DNA from: Stigmatella ashevillena
GTDB lineage: Bacteria; Myxococcota; Myxococcia; Myxococcales; Myxococcaceae
Assembly (NCBI RefSeq): GCF_028368975.1
Contig: NZ_JAQNDM010000002.1
Location: 3,962,425 to 4,026,424, forward strand
Reading direction: 5' to 3'
Length of the DNA: 64,000 nt
The translations under genes and the position numbers were made by a program. The stretch's first letter is position 1; each line of letters starts with the position of its first letter. Shown here piece after piece: positions 18,291 to 26,459 of the stretch. Under the pieces are notes generated by a model. It was not told where the DNA came from. It saw only the letters and a list, made by a program, of their open reading frames with translations, and ran no database searches.

Positions 18291-18664
18291 TCGTCGTGCC
18301 GCGCGTGGCCCCGCTTCCGGACATGGCCGTGGCCATCATCGTCCCACTCCCCCTTGCGGCGCCTCACCCGCTCATCCACCTTGAGCAGCTCACGCGAATA
18401 CGCGTGGTAGTCGGCGTGGACGTGCCCCCGGGCGTTGCCCGTGTAAGCGTCGATCCGGACCTTCCAGATGTCCTTGGAGGTGCGACGGGCATCCTTGAGC
18501 TGGCACTCATACCCACGCGAGCGGCAGAGCTGGAGCCCCTGACTCACGGCCTCGTCATAACTCATGGCCACCGGGCGCGGCGGCGCCCTCCGGCGAGGGT
18601 GCGAGGACTGAACCACACAGCCAGGGACAAGAAAGAGAAGACCCAGAAGCAGGATGATGCGCAT
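18287..18664 (-). CDS. small lipoprotein, unknown function
   Basis: The 125-residue product starts MRIILLLGLLFLVPGC, a short lipoprotein signal with the lipid Cys at residue 16. The mature part has a basic Pro/Arg-rich linker, a compact domain (YDEAVSQGLQLCRSRGYECQ to WKVRIDA) with two Cys, and a His/Arg/Asp-rich tail (DDDGHGHVRKRGHARHDD) that could bind metal. The internal start is chosen because the upstream part of the open frame overlaps the histidine kinase gene antisense to its coding frame and lacks a lipoprotein signal. Function is not recognised. Confidence 0.65.
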   Translation of the reverse strand: MRIILLLGLLFLVPGCVVQSSHPRRRAPPRPVAMSYDEAVSQGLQLCRSRGYECQLKDARRTSKDIWKVRIDAYTGNARGHVHADYHAYSRELLKVDERVRRRKGEWDDDGHGHVRKRGHARHDD

Positions 18665-18696
18665 CCCCCTCCCATACGACCGGGAGCGATGAGCCT

Positions 18697-20742
18697 TCAA
18701 TCCCACATGGCAGCACAGGAGCCCACTGCGTGGAGGGCCCTGCCGGATTTCTCTCTCACATCTTCTTTCAGGGCATCCACGATGGCATCCAGCTCCTCGT
18801 GAATGGTGCGGATGACGTCGTGGATGCCGCTCGCCTGCCTGCCGGGAACCTCGATGAGCTTCCTGCCTTGATCCAGCGCCTTGAGCAGCACCCGGGGCTT
18901 CATCAACGCCAGGGGCATCTTGAGCTGGTGGGTATGGAAATCGAACGCCTCCACGTTGCCCGCTTCGAGCGCCTTGCGGAGATCCTGCTTCTGCTTCTCG
19001 AAGGTCCCGATGGCGAGGGTGTTCAGTTCGATCTCGGCCGATCGGTCCCCCTCCGCCAAGCTCTTGAACTTCTCCAAGTCGAACCGCGGCCCTCCCGCAG
19101 CAGCCTCTGGCGCGCTCCGTTCCTGGCAGGCACGCTTCTCGCCGCCGCGCTCCTGGGACACTGCACGGGAGCGAGCACCGTGCAAGGCGAGCTTCGTGAA
19201 GAGCTCCTGCGGCATGAATGGCTTGCCAATGAAATCCGTGAAGAGGGCGGCGTCCCCCTGCTCCTTGGCCCCCAGCAGTGACGAGGCCGTCAGGGCGATG
19301 ATGGGCAATGGCCTCGGCGCCTCGCCCGGAAGGCTTCTCAAGAGACGGGTGGCTTCGTAGCCATCCATCTGCGGCATCTGCAGATCCATCAGCACCAGAT
19401 CGTAGGGGCGCTCCTGGACCTTCTCCACGGCCTGCCGTCCGTTCTCCACCACGTCGAAGTCCACGCCCCACCGGCGCAGGAACTGCGACAGCACGAAGAC
19501 ATTGACGGCGTTGTCCTCGGCCACCAGCACCTTGAGCCCCTGAAGGGCTTGCGTGTCCTGGAGGTCTTCCGCGGGCGCGTCCAGCGCCACGGAGCCCGAG
19601 GCGATCTTCAGACGCACATCGAAGGAAAACGACGAGCCTTCGCCCGGCATGCTCTCCACGCTCATCTTGCTGCCATGAAGCGCCAACAGCTTCTGGCAGA
19701 TGGCCAGTCCCAGACCAGAGCCACCGTATTTCCAGGTGATGTCATAGCTGGCTTGGGTAAATGCCTCGAAGATCTGCGGCAGCCGGTCCTGGGCAATGCC
19801 AATGCCCGTGTCCGAGACCCTGAAGCCGAGGGAGACGCCCTTCGCATCTCCCTGGAGCACCCGGACCGCCAACGTCACGGCGCCTTGCTCCGTGAACTTG
19901 ATGGCATTGCCCAACAGGTTGGTCAGCACCTGGCCCAGCTTGACCGGATCTCCCATCAGGCTGTCGGGCACCCCCGGGCCGAACTCCACCCGGAGGCTCA
20001 CCTTCTTCTGCTCTGCTTTGACACTCATTCCGGAGCAGATGCCGTGGAGCCAGGGGCGGAGCTCAAACCGCCGCTCCTCCAGCATCAACTGGCCGGCTTC
20101 CATCTTGTTGAAGTCCAGGATGTTGTTGAGCAGGGCCAGCAGGTTCTCGGACGAGGACTGCAAGATGCGAACGTATTCCTGAAACAGCGGCGGCAGCGGG
20201 GCCCGGGCCAGCAGGTTCGACAGCCCGATGATGGCGTTCATCGGGGTGCGAATCTCATGGCTCATCATGGACAGAAAGTCCGCCTTGGCCCGTGTGGCCT
20301 CCTCGGCCTTCTTCCGGGCCAGCACCAGCTCCCGCTCGTAATTCCTGCGGTCGGAGATGTCGAACAAGGTGGTCCGGTGAAACAATGTCTTTCCAGACGC
20401 GTCCTTCTTCTGGACGGTATTGAGCAACACCGGCAACCGCTGCCCGTCCTTGCGCACCAGATCGAACGAGAGTTCATTCACCGCCCCCTGCATTTGCAGC
20501 AAGGGCACGCAGTGCGTTTCGTGGAAGAGCCTTCCCCCACCCGTCAACAACTCCTGGAATCGCTTGCCTGCCAGCAGCTCTTCCCGCTCATAACCCAGCC
20601 ATCTCAGGAACGTTTGATTGACCCGGACCAGGGTCCCATCTGGCAGCGTGGAGATGTAGCCGCAGGGTGCGCTGTCATACAGCTCCTCCGCGCTCTCTTG
20701 CGCCAGGTTCGCTGAACTTTCCAAGGGATGGTCAGACTTCAT
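18697..20742 (-). CDS. PAS hybrid histidine kinase with receiver and HPt-like domain
   Basis: The 681-residue protein has, in order: a PAS domain (about 15-130, with the VNQTFLRWLGYEREELLAG signature); a HisKA domain with phospho-acceptor His162 (MMSHEIRTPMNAI); an HATPase domain (N box Asn275/Asn279, DTGIGI at 311-316, GGSGLGLAI at 340-348); a receiver domain (Asp453 in LVLMDLQMP, Lys507); and a C-terminal four-helix region with THQLK (His605) that looks like a diverged HPt phosphotransfer site. No membrane segment is visible, so it is a cytoplasmic sensor. Its ATG overlaps the stop of the RsbQ-like gene as ATGA, so the two are translationally coupled and probably act together. It probably passes phosphate internally to His605 and then to an unlinked response regulator. 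Confidence 0.92.
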   Translation of the reverse strand: MKSDHPLESSANLAQESAEELYDSAPCGYISTLPDGTLVRVNQTFLRWLGYEREELLAGKRFQELLTGGGRLFHETHCVPLLQMQGAVNELSFDLVRKDGQRLPVLLNTVQKKDASGKTLFHRTTLFDISDRRNYERELVLARKKAEEATRAKADFLSMMSHEIRTPMNAIIGLSNLLARAPLPPLFQEYVRILQSSSENLLALLNNILDFNKMEAGQLMLEERRFELRPWLHGICSGMSVKAEQKKVSLRVEFGPGVPDSLMGDPVKLGQVLTNLLGNAIKFTEQGAVTLAVRVLQGDAKGVSLGFRVSDTGIGIAQDRLPQIFEAFTQASYDITWKYGGSGLGLAICQKLLALHGSKMSVESMPGEGSSFSFDVRLKIASGSVALDAPAEDLQDTQALQGLKVLVAEDNAVNVFVLSQFLRRWGVDFDVVENGRQAVEKVQERPYDLVLMDLQMPQMDGYEATRLLRSLPGEAPRPLPIIALTASSLLGAKEQGDAALFTDFIGKPFMPQELFTKLALHGARSRAVSQERGGEKRACQERSAPEAAAGGPRFDLEKFKSLAEGDRSAEIELNTLAIGTFEKQKQDLRKALEAGNVEAFDFHTHQLKMPLALMKPRVLLKALDQGRKLIEVPGRQASGIHDVIRTIHEELDAIVDALKEDVREKSGRALHAVGSCAAMWD

Positions 20743-21533
20743 GAAACGAGAAAGCTTCTCATGGCTTCGATGGTCTCTTCGGGGGCACTGAGATGAGGAC
20801 AATGCCCGGTTGCGCTCATCATCCGCAACTCACTCCAGGCCAGGGACTTGTGCACATACCTGCCCACCGCTTCGGGAGCAATGACGTCCTGCGTGCACTG
20901 GAGAATCAGGGTACGGGCCTTCAACTTCGGCAGGTCCGCCCGGTTGTCTGACAAAAAAGTCACCTTCGCGAAGCACTTGGAAATCAAAGGGTCCGTCCGG
21001 CAGAAACTGTTGTTCAGCTCCGTGGCCAGCTCGGGGCGCTCCGGATTGCCCATGATGAGCGGGGTGATGGTGCTGGACCACCCCAGATAATTGCTCTCCA
21101 GGGACTCCAAGAGCTCTTCAATGTCCTGCCGGGTAAACCCTCCGGTGTAATCCCCATCGTTGATGTAGCAAGGAGAAGGCCCCACCATGACCATCCGCTC
21201 GAACCGCTCCGGCTCGGCAATGGCGGCCAGCAGGCCAATCATGGCGCTCACCGAGTGCCCCACGAAGACGGCGTCCTTCAAATCCAGCTCTCGGCAGATG
21301 TCCAAGACATCGTCCGCGTAACCCTTCAAGGTGCTGTACTTGCTGGGGATATAGGCCGTGAGATCAGACTGCCCCGCCCCTACGTGATCAAAGAGAACCA
21401 GTCGATAGTCCTCCTGAAACGCAGGCGTGATGAAGCGCCACATGTTCTGGTCGCACCCATACCCATGGGCCAGCAGCATCGCCTTCGGACCGCGGCCCAG
21501 GATGCGGACATTGTTTCTTTGGAGGGCGGTCAT
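20739..21533 (-). CDS. RsbQ-like alpha/beta hydrolase
   Basis: The 264-residue product closely resembles Bacillus subtilis RsbQ in length and motifs: RNNVRILG near the start, HGYGCDQNMW, VLFDHVGAGQSDL, the nucleophile elbow VGHSVSA (Ser94), MVGPSPCYIND, Asp216 in LQCTQDVIAP and His244 in TGHCPHLS. In B. subtilis RsbQ activates the PAS-domain phosphatase RsbP in energy stress, probably by supplying a small molecule to the PAS pocket. Plant D14/KAI2 receptors share the fold. Here the coupled partner is a PAS histidine kinase instead of a PAS-phosphatase. The start MTALQRNN is set by alignment to RsbQ. Sure of the family; partnership with the kinase is inferred from the 4-base overlap. Confidence 0.9.
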   Translation of the reverse strand: MTALQRNNVRILGRGPKAMLLAHGYGCDQNMWRFITPAFQEDYRLVLFDHVGAGQSDLTAYIPSKYSTLKGYADDVLDICRELDLKDAVFVGHSVSAMIGLLAAIAEPERFERMVMVGPSPCYINDGDYTGGFTRQDIEELLESLESNYLGWSSTITPLIMGNPERPELATELNNSFCRTDPLISKCFAKVTFLSDNRADLPKLKARTLILQCTQDVIAPEAVGRYVHKSLAWSELRMMSATGHCPHLSAPEETIEAMRSFLVS

Positions 21534-21795
21534 GGATCCGGGTGGGAGGGGGAGACGGCAGTGCCCACCTGCCCAAGGTAGGCAGCGCCCCTTTGAACTC
21601 AAGGGTTGACCAGAAGCAGGCAGCTCGTCCTTGGGTACATGTAGGCCATGGTGACACTTATTACCACCCTGGTGACAGTTCTCCCACCTGACCCCCTCCC
21701 CTGCTGATGACTCCTCACACCAGGAGGGGTGGGGCCTGTCCAATAAAATCAGGGCTTTGCCTATGCGGTAGGCGTCTGTGGACGCATGTGGCACA

Positions 21796-21811
21796 TGGCA
21801 CACATCGTGCT
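21796..21811 (+). promoter_or_regulatory. candidate sigma-54 promoter
   Basis: TGGCAC (21796-21801), 5 bases, then GTGCT (21807-21811) matches the -24/-12 consensus TGGCAC-N5-TTGC with one mismatch and exact GG-to-GC spacing. It lies about 60 bases upstream of the M4 protease start. Myxobacteria use sigma-54 for many developmental genes, so induced expression is plausible but unproven. Confidence 0.45.
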
Positions 21812-21832
21812 CTAGAACTGCGCACATCCCCC

Positions 21833-21852
21833 ACCCACACTTACCTGTGGGT
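21833..21852 (+). promoter_or_regulatory. leader hairpin upstream of the M4 protease gene
   Basis: ACCCACA (21833-21839) and TGTGGGT (21846-21852) form a perfect 7-bp stem with a 6-base loop. It would lie in the 5' leader if transcription starts from the sigma-54-like site. The ribosome-binding GGAG lies after it, near 21860. It may affect mRNA stability; no further function is evident. Confidence 0.35.
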
Positions 21853-21872
21853 CTGACTCGGAGCAAATAATC

Positions 21873-23678
21873 ATGCAGATCTCGTCCAAGACCCAGAAGC
21901 CGGCGCAGTCCTCCTCGCTGCCCACTGTGACACCGCCCGCCCCGGGCACCCTCTCCCAGACGGCCGCGCCCCAGGCGCAGAAGCCCGCCGCTGGCCTGAA
22001 CACCGCCTCGAGCTTCACCTCGACGCCCAAGGCCAAGGTGGCGCTGAGCGCGGAGCCCCAGAAGATCACGGGTCCCCTGGAGCTGAACAGCGCGCAGGCC
22101 CAGGCCGCCATCCAGAAGACGGTGGATTTCGTGCAGGAGAAGGCCAACCGGGGACTGGTGCCTGGCGTGGATGCCTCCCAGGCCCTGGCGCCCGTGTCCG
22201 TCGAGCACGACGCGCTGGGCATGACGCACGTGCGCATGGACCGGCAGCACGAGGGCGTGAAGGTCTTCGGCGAGCAGGTCATCGGCCACCTGGACCGCGA
22301 GGGCAAGGTGGAGAGCCTCACCGGCAATGTCGGCACGCTGGCCAAGGGCCTGGGCTCCGCGCCCACGAAGCTGTCGTCCCAGGACGCGCTGGCCCTGGCC
22401 CAGAAGCAGTTCGCGGGGAAGACGGACCGCGAGCCCACCTCCGAGCGCGTCATCTTCCAGGGCAAGGACGGCCAGTACCACGCCGCCTACCACGTGGAGC
22501 TCACCAACACCTCCGAGCTCAAGGCCGAGGATCGCCCGCAGCGGATGAACTACCTCATCGACGCCAACTCGGGCGAGATGCTCACCCAGTACAACCAGAT
22601 GGGCGGCATCGAGCTGCCCCAGGGCAAGGGCGCCGCCGCGGACCCGAAGGCGGGCACCTCCGCGAGCACGCCGAAAGCCTCCACGCCGGACACCCAGCCC
22701 GCCACGGGCAAGGCGGATGACACCACGCTCTACAGCGGCAAGGTGGACCTCTCCACTAAGAAGAACGCGGATGGCACCTACAGCCTGGAGGACAGCACGC
22801 GCGGCAAGGGCGTGGTGACGGTGGACGCGCAGAACAAGAGCCAGGCCGGCAAGGTGCTGCCCATCACCGACAAGAACGACGCGTGGGGCGAGTCCGCGGA
22901 TCCGACGCGCAACAAGTCCGCGGTGGATGCGCACTACGGCGCCGAGATGACGTACGACTTCCTCAAGGACGTGCTCGGCCGCGACTCGCTGGATGGCAAG
23001 GGCGAGAAGCTCGTCTCCAACGTGCACATCGGCACCAACTACGTGAACGCGTACTGGGACGGCAAGCAGATGAACTACGGCGATGGCGACGGCAAGCAGT
23101 CGGGCCCGCTCACCACGCTGGACATCGCAGGCCATGAGATTGCCCACGGCCTCACCGAGCGCACCGCCGGCCTCATCTATGACGGGGAGTCCGGCGGCCT
23201 GAACGAGGCGTTCAGCGACATCATGGGCACCGGCGTGGAGTGGTACGCCTCGCAGAAGAACAAGGCCGTCGAGTTCGACTGGAAGATGGGCGAGGACGCG
23301 TGGACGCCGGCCAACGGCACCGGGGACGCGCTGCGCTACATGGATGACCCGACGAAGGACGGCTACTCGATCGACAATTACAAGAACTACCCGAAGCAGA
23401 CCGAGGTGCACGGCTCCAGCGGCATCGCCAACAACGCCTTCTACCTGCTCGTCAACGGCGGCACCAATCGCACGTCCAAGGCCGAGGTGAAGGACGGCGT
23501 CGGCATGGAGAAGGGCCTCCAGGTGTACTACCGCGCCCTGGCCCACTACATGACGCCGAACACCACCTTCGCCCAGGCGCGCGAGGCCACCCTCAAGGCG
23601 GCCACGGACCTGTACGGCGCCAACTCCACCGAGGCCCAGAAGGTCGCCGAGAGCTGGAGCGCGGTGGGCGTGAACTGA
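21873..23678 (+). CDS. M4 (thermolysin-like) metalloprotease
   Basis: The 601-residue protein has the thermolysin-family zinc site AGHEIAHGLTE (His421, Glu422, His425) and the downstream GGLNEAFSDIMG (third ligand Glu445). Before it lie FTP/PepSY-like propeptide segments (about 100-240) and a Lys/Ala/Thr/Ser-rich linker (250-285). It ends in the usual M4 C-terminal helical domain, with the FYLLVNGGTN-type segment near 528-537. The N-terminus (MQISSKTQKPAQSSS) is polar and shows no signal peptide, which is unusual for a family that is normally secreted as a preproenzyme. A GGAG about 10 bases upstream supports the start. It probably degrades extracellular protein, but the export route is unclear. 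Confidence 0.9.
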   Translation: MQISSKTQKPAQSSSLPTVTPPAPGTLSQTAAPQAQKPAAGLNTASSFTSTPKAKVALSAEPQKITGPLELNSAQAQAAIQKTVDFVQEKANRGLVPGVDASQALAPVSVEHDALGMTHVRMDRQHEGVKVFGEQVIGHLDREGKVESLTGNVGTLAKGLGSAPTKLSSQDALALAQKQFAGKTDREPTSERVIFQGKDGQYHAAYHVELTNTSELKAEDRPQRMNYLIDANSGEMLTQYNQMGGIELPQGKGAAADPKAGTSASTPKASTPDTQPATGKADDTTLYSGKVDLSTKKNADGTYSLEDSTRGKGVVTVDAQNKSQAGKVLPITDKNDAWGESADPTRNKSAVDAHYGAEMTYDFLKDVLGRDSLDGKGEKLVSNVHIGTNYVNAYWDGKQMNYGDGDGKQSGPLTTLDIAGHEIAHGLTERTAGLIYDGESGGLNEAFSDIMGTGVEWYASQKNKAVEFDWKMGEDAWTPANGTGDALRYMDDPTKDGYSIDNYKNYPKQTEVHGSSGIANNAFYLLVNGGTNRTSKAEVKDGVGMEKGLQVYYRALAHYMTPNTTFAQAREATLKAATDLYGANSTEAQKVAESWSAVGVN

Positions 23679-23688
23679 GCGCGTCTCC

Positions 23689-23720
23689 GGGCTCCGCTTC
23701 GGCTCGAACGAAGCGGGCCC
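23689..23720. terminator. hairpin between convergent genes
   Basis: GGGC-T-CCGCTTCG (23689-23701) pairs with CGAAGCGG-GCCC (23709-23720), 12 pairs with one bulged T and a 7-base loop. It lies between the facing stops of the M4 protease and the DJ-1/PfpI gene and could terminate both. There is no clear T tract. Confidence 0.5.
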
Positions 23721-23739
23721 TCAACGCCCGACGGGAGGC

Positions 23740-24450
23740 CTACTTCTTCTTCTTCTCTTGGAGGGCCTGGATGACCTCTCGCGCGGCGGCCACGGAAGAG
23801 GCCGGGTTCTGCCCCGTCACGAGCCGGCCATCCCGCACCGCGAAGCTGCCCCACATGGGCCCCCGCTCGTAGCGTGCGCCCAGATCCCGCAGCCGCGTCT
23901 CCAAGGCAAAGGGCACCACCTTGTCGAGCTTCGCGGCCTGCTCCTCCTCATTCGAGAAGGCCGCCACGCGCTTGCCGGCCACGAGCGGCTGGCCATCCGC
24001 GCCCTTCACCCCGACCAACGCCGCGGGCCCATGGCAGACCGCGGCGACCACGGCGCCCCGCTCGTAGCCATTCGCCAGCAGACGCTGGAGCGGCGTGTGC
24101 ACCGCCAAGTCCCACATCACCCCGTGCCCGCCCACCACGAAGTAGGCGTCGTACTTCTCCTTCACGTTCTCCAGCACCAGGGTGTTCTCGAGCTTCTTCG
24201 CCGCCTGGGCATCCGCCAGGAACGCGCGGGAGACCTCGTCGGCCTCCTTCACGCTCTTCGGGTCCGCGGGCGCCTTGCCGCCCCGAGGCGAGGCGATGTC
24301 CACCTGCGCCCCCGCCTCCGTGAACTCCTTGTAGGGCGCCGCGAGCTCCTCCAGCCAGTAGCCCGTGCGCTCCGGGGTGTCTCCCAACTGCTCGTGACTG
24401 GTGACAATCAGCAGGATCTTCATGGCCGTCAGCAGCTTCATCGTCGTCAC
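23740..24450 (-). CDS. DJ-1/PfpI family protein (type 1 glutamine amidotransferase-like)
   Basis: The 236-residue product is of the DJ-1/PfpI superfamily, close to the Hsp31/YDR533C-like branch (glyoxalase or chaperone activities). Visible features are the SHEQLGDTPERTGYWLEELAAP region, the strand YDAYFVVGGHGVMWDL, and the nucleophile elbow VAAVCHGPAALVGV with catalytic Cys followed by His. Glu in the GDTPERTG(Y/F)W..E motif is the usual partner. A downstream ATG at 24423 (KILLIVTS) may be the true start, since it begins the first strand directly. It is divergent from the LysR regulator gene across 99 bp, the classic arrangement for a LysR target. Confidence 0.88.
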   Translation of the reverse strand: MTTMKLLTAMKILLIVTSHEQLGDTPERTGYWLEELAAPYKEFTEAGAQVDIASPRGGKAPADPKSVKEADEVSRAFLADAQAAKKLENTLVLENVKEKYDAYFVVGGHGVMWDLAVHTPLQRLLANGYERGAVVAAVCHGPAALVGVKGADGQPLVAGKRVAAFSNEEEQAAKLDKVVPFALETRLRDLGARYERGPMWGSFAVRDGRLVTGQNPASSVAAAREVIQALQEKKKK

Positions 24451-24549
24451 TCCACGCCTCGGCCCTGGTCATCAGGGCCTCATGGACCGAAGACGTACCG
24501 CTGAACAATTCCCCAGAAAACCGAGCACTTCTTCACATAAACTGTAGCC

Positions 24550-25587
24550 ATGCTTGGCAATCACGAGGCGCTGTGGACGCTGTGGGAAGTCAGCCGGGCG
24601 GGGACCCACGCCGCCGCCGCGGCCCGGCTGGGCATCACCGCCTCCGCGGTCGGTCAGCAGCTCAAGGCCCTGGAGCAGCGGCTGGGCGTGGCGCTGTTCG
24701 AGCGGGTGGGACGCCGAGCCCAGCTGACGCCCATTGGGGCGGAGCTGATTCGACGATTGGGCGAGCACCTGCCCGCCCTGGACGCGGCCCTCGATGACGC
24801 GGCCGAGGCTCAGCGCACGGTGAGAGGGGATGTCTCCCTGGGGGGCCCCTGGCCTTTCTGCCGCGCCTGGCTGAGGCCCCGCCTCCCCCAGCTCTTGGAG
24901 CGCTACCCGGACTTGCGGCTGAACATCCGCTTCGAGGTCGCGAGCCTCCTCACCCGCCGGCTGCTCAGTGGCGAGGTGGATCTGGCCATCGTCGGCACCC
25001 TGCCGGAGGAGCCAGGACTGGAGGTGAAGGAGATCGCCCAGGAGCACTTCCTCGCCGTGGCCTCGCCTGGGTACGTGCAGAAGCAGGGCACGCCGCGCTC
25101 GGCCCGGGACTTCGCGCTCCACCGCTTCATCGCCTTCGACGCGGACCTGGCGATGCTCGCTCCTTGGTGGCGCGCGGCGTTCGGGCCCCAAGAGCCGCTG
25201 CCCTCCCACGTGGTGTGCCGCATCGCCAACCTGGATGAGATGCTGGCGCTCGTGGAGGCCGGGTGTGGCATCGCGGTGCTGCCCGGCTATCTGGTGGCGC
25301 CCTTGGTGGCCTCCGGCCGCATCGTGGCGCTCGAGCCCGAGTCCCGGAAGCCCTCGCTGCGCCGCCCCCGCGGGACGATCTGGCTGGCGTGGCGCAAGGC
25401 CGCGGCCCCGACCGCACGGTTTCTCACGGTGCGCGACTGGCTTCTGGCAGGCGCGGGCCCGGGAGTTGAAAACACGGTGGCCATTCCCTCCGGGACGCAG
25501 TACGGAGGCAAGGCCCCTGCTCCTTCGGGCAGGAGACACAACCCCCGAAGGGCTCCACTGGGGCCCGGGAGAAAGGCCCTGCGGTGA
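24550..25587 (+). CDS. LysR family transcriptional regulator
   Basis: This 345-residue protein has the LysR N-terminal winged helix (residues 3-62: ALWTLWEVSRAGTHAAAAARLGITASAVGQQLKALEQRLG then LFERVGRRAQLTPIG) and a type-2 periplasmic-binding-protein effector domain. The C-terminus runs about 40 residues past the usual family end and is rich in Pro, Arg and Gly. Its stop overlaps the start of the downstream SDR gene (GTGA), so they are co-transcribed. The divergent DJ-1/PfpI gene and the SDR gene are both likely targets. Confidence 0.9.
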   Translation: MLGNHEALWTLWEVSRAGTHAAAAARLGITASAVGQQLKALEQRLGVALFERVGRRAQLTPIGAELIRRLGEHLPALDAALDDAAEAQRTVRGDVSLGGPWPFCRAWLRPRLPQLLERYPDLRLNIRFEVASLLTRRLLSGEVDLAIVGTLPEEPGLEVKEIAQEHFLAVASPGYVQKQGTPRSARDFALHRFIAFDADLAMLAPWWRAAFGPQEPLPSHVVCRIANLDEMLALVEAGCGIAVLPGYLVAPLVASGRIVALEPESRKPSLRRPRGTIWLAWRKAAAPTARFLTVRDWLLAGAGPGVENTVAIPSGTQYGGKAPAPSGRRHNPRRAPLGPGRKALR

Positions 25588-26405
25588 GCACGCTGAAGGG
25601 AAAGACCCTGTTCATCACTGGCGCGAGCCGAGGCATTGGTCTGGCCATCGCCAAACGCGCCGCCCGAGACGGCGCCAACATCGTCATCGCCGCCAAGACT
25701 TCCGCGCCCCACCCGAAGCTGCCCGGCACCATCTACTCGGCCGCCGAGGAGATTGAGCAGGCCGGCGGCAAGGCGCTGCCCCTCATGGTCGACATCCGCC
25801 AGGATGAGCAGATCCATGACGCCGTGAAGCAGGCCGTGGAGCGCTTCGGCGGCATCGACATCTGTGTGAACAACGCCAGCGCCATCAGCCTGACCGGCAC
25901 GCTGGAGACGCCGATGAAGAAGTTCGACCTGATGTTCGGCGTCAACGTGCGGGGCACCTACGCCACCACCCAGGCGTGCCTCCCGGAGCTGCTCAAGGCG
26001 AAGAACCCCCACGTCCTCACCCTCTCGCCTCCGCTCAGCATGAAGCAGAAGTGGTTCCAGGACCATGTGGCCTACACCATGGCCAAGTACGGCATGAGCA
26101 TGTGCGTGCTCGGCATGTCCGAGGAGTTCCGCGAGCGCGGCGTGGCCTTCAACGCCCTCTGGCCCCGCACCACCATCGCCACCGCCGCCGTCAACATGCT
26201 GGGCGGGCAGGAGATGATGGATGCCAGCCGCACCCCGGAGATCATGGCCGACGCGGCCCATGCCATCCTCACCCGGGACAGCCGGGCGTGCACCGGCCAC
26301 TTCTTCATCGATGACGAGGTGCTGCGCGAGGCGGGCGTTACCGACTTCGCCAAGTACCTGGTGAAGCCCGGCACGGAGCCCCTGCCGGACTTCTTCGTCG
26401 ACTGA
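25584..26405 (+). CDS. short-chain dehydrogenase/reductase (HSDL2-like)
   Basis: This 273-residue SDR starts at a GTG overlapping the LysR stop. It shows the cofactor motif TGASRGIG (residues 12-19), NNAS (97-100), a serine near 148, and the catalytic pair Tyr164/Lys168 in YTMAKYG. The pattern SPPLSMKQKWFQDHVAYTMAKYGMSM is that of the hydroxysteroid dehydrogenase-like 2 (HSDL2) subgroup, whose substrates are poorly defined. The loop KTSAPHPKLPGTIYSAAEEIE after the first strand is also typical of that subgroup. NAD(P)H-dependent oxidoreductase activity is expected; the substrate is unknown. Confidence 0.9.
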   Translation: MSTLKGKTLFITGASRGIGLAIAKRAARDGANIVIAAKTSAPHPKLPGTIYSAAEEIEQAGGKALPLMVDIRQDEQIHDAVKQAVERFGGIDICVNNASAISLTGTLETPMKKFDLMFGVNVRGTYATTQACLPELLKAKNPHVLTLSPPLSMKQKWFQDHVAYTMAKYGMSMCVLGMSEEFRERGVAFNALWPRTTIATAAVNMLGGQEMMDASRTPEIMADAAHAILTRDSRACTGHFFIDDEVLREAGVTDFAKYLVKPGTEPLPDFFVD

Positions 26406-26420
26406 GGCAGCGCTGATTCA

Positions 26421-26454
26421 GCGCGGGCGCCCTGTCGACTCAGAGCGCCCGCGC
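26421..26454. terminator. perfect 10-bp hairpin between convergent genes
   Basis: GCGCGGGCGC (26421-26430) and GCGCCCGCGC (26445-26454) form a perfect stem around a 14-base loop, between the stops of the SDR gene and the large membrane protein gene. A bidirectional terminator is likely, though there is no T run. Confidence 0.5.
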
Positions 26455-26459
26455 ACGCC

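Larger units (their letters stand above)
21534..21872. other. 339-bp divergent intergenic region
   Basis: This gap separates the divergent RsbQ-like/histidine kinase operon and the M4 protease gene. It contains a candidate sigma-54 promoter near 21796 and a small hairpin near 21833, both facing the protease. I see no supported reading frame in it. Confidence 0.6.

Noticed and set aside
22327-22548. Small Arg/Ser-rich frames inside the M4 protease gene and similar ones elsewhere
   Set aside because: All are frame shadows of well-supported genes, without ribosome-binding sites or folds.
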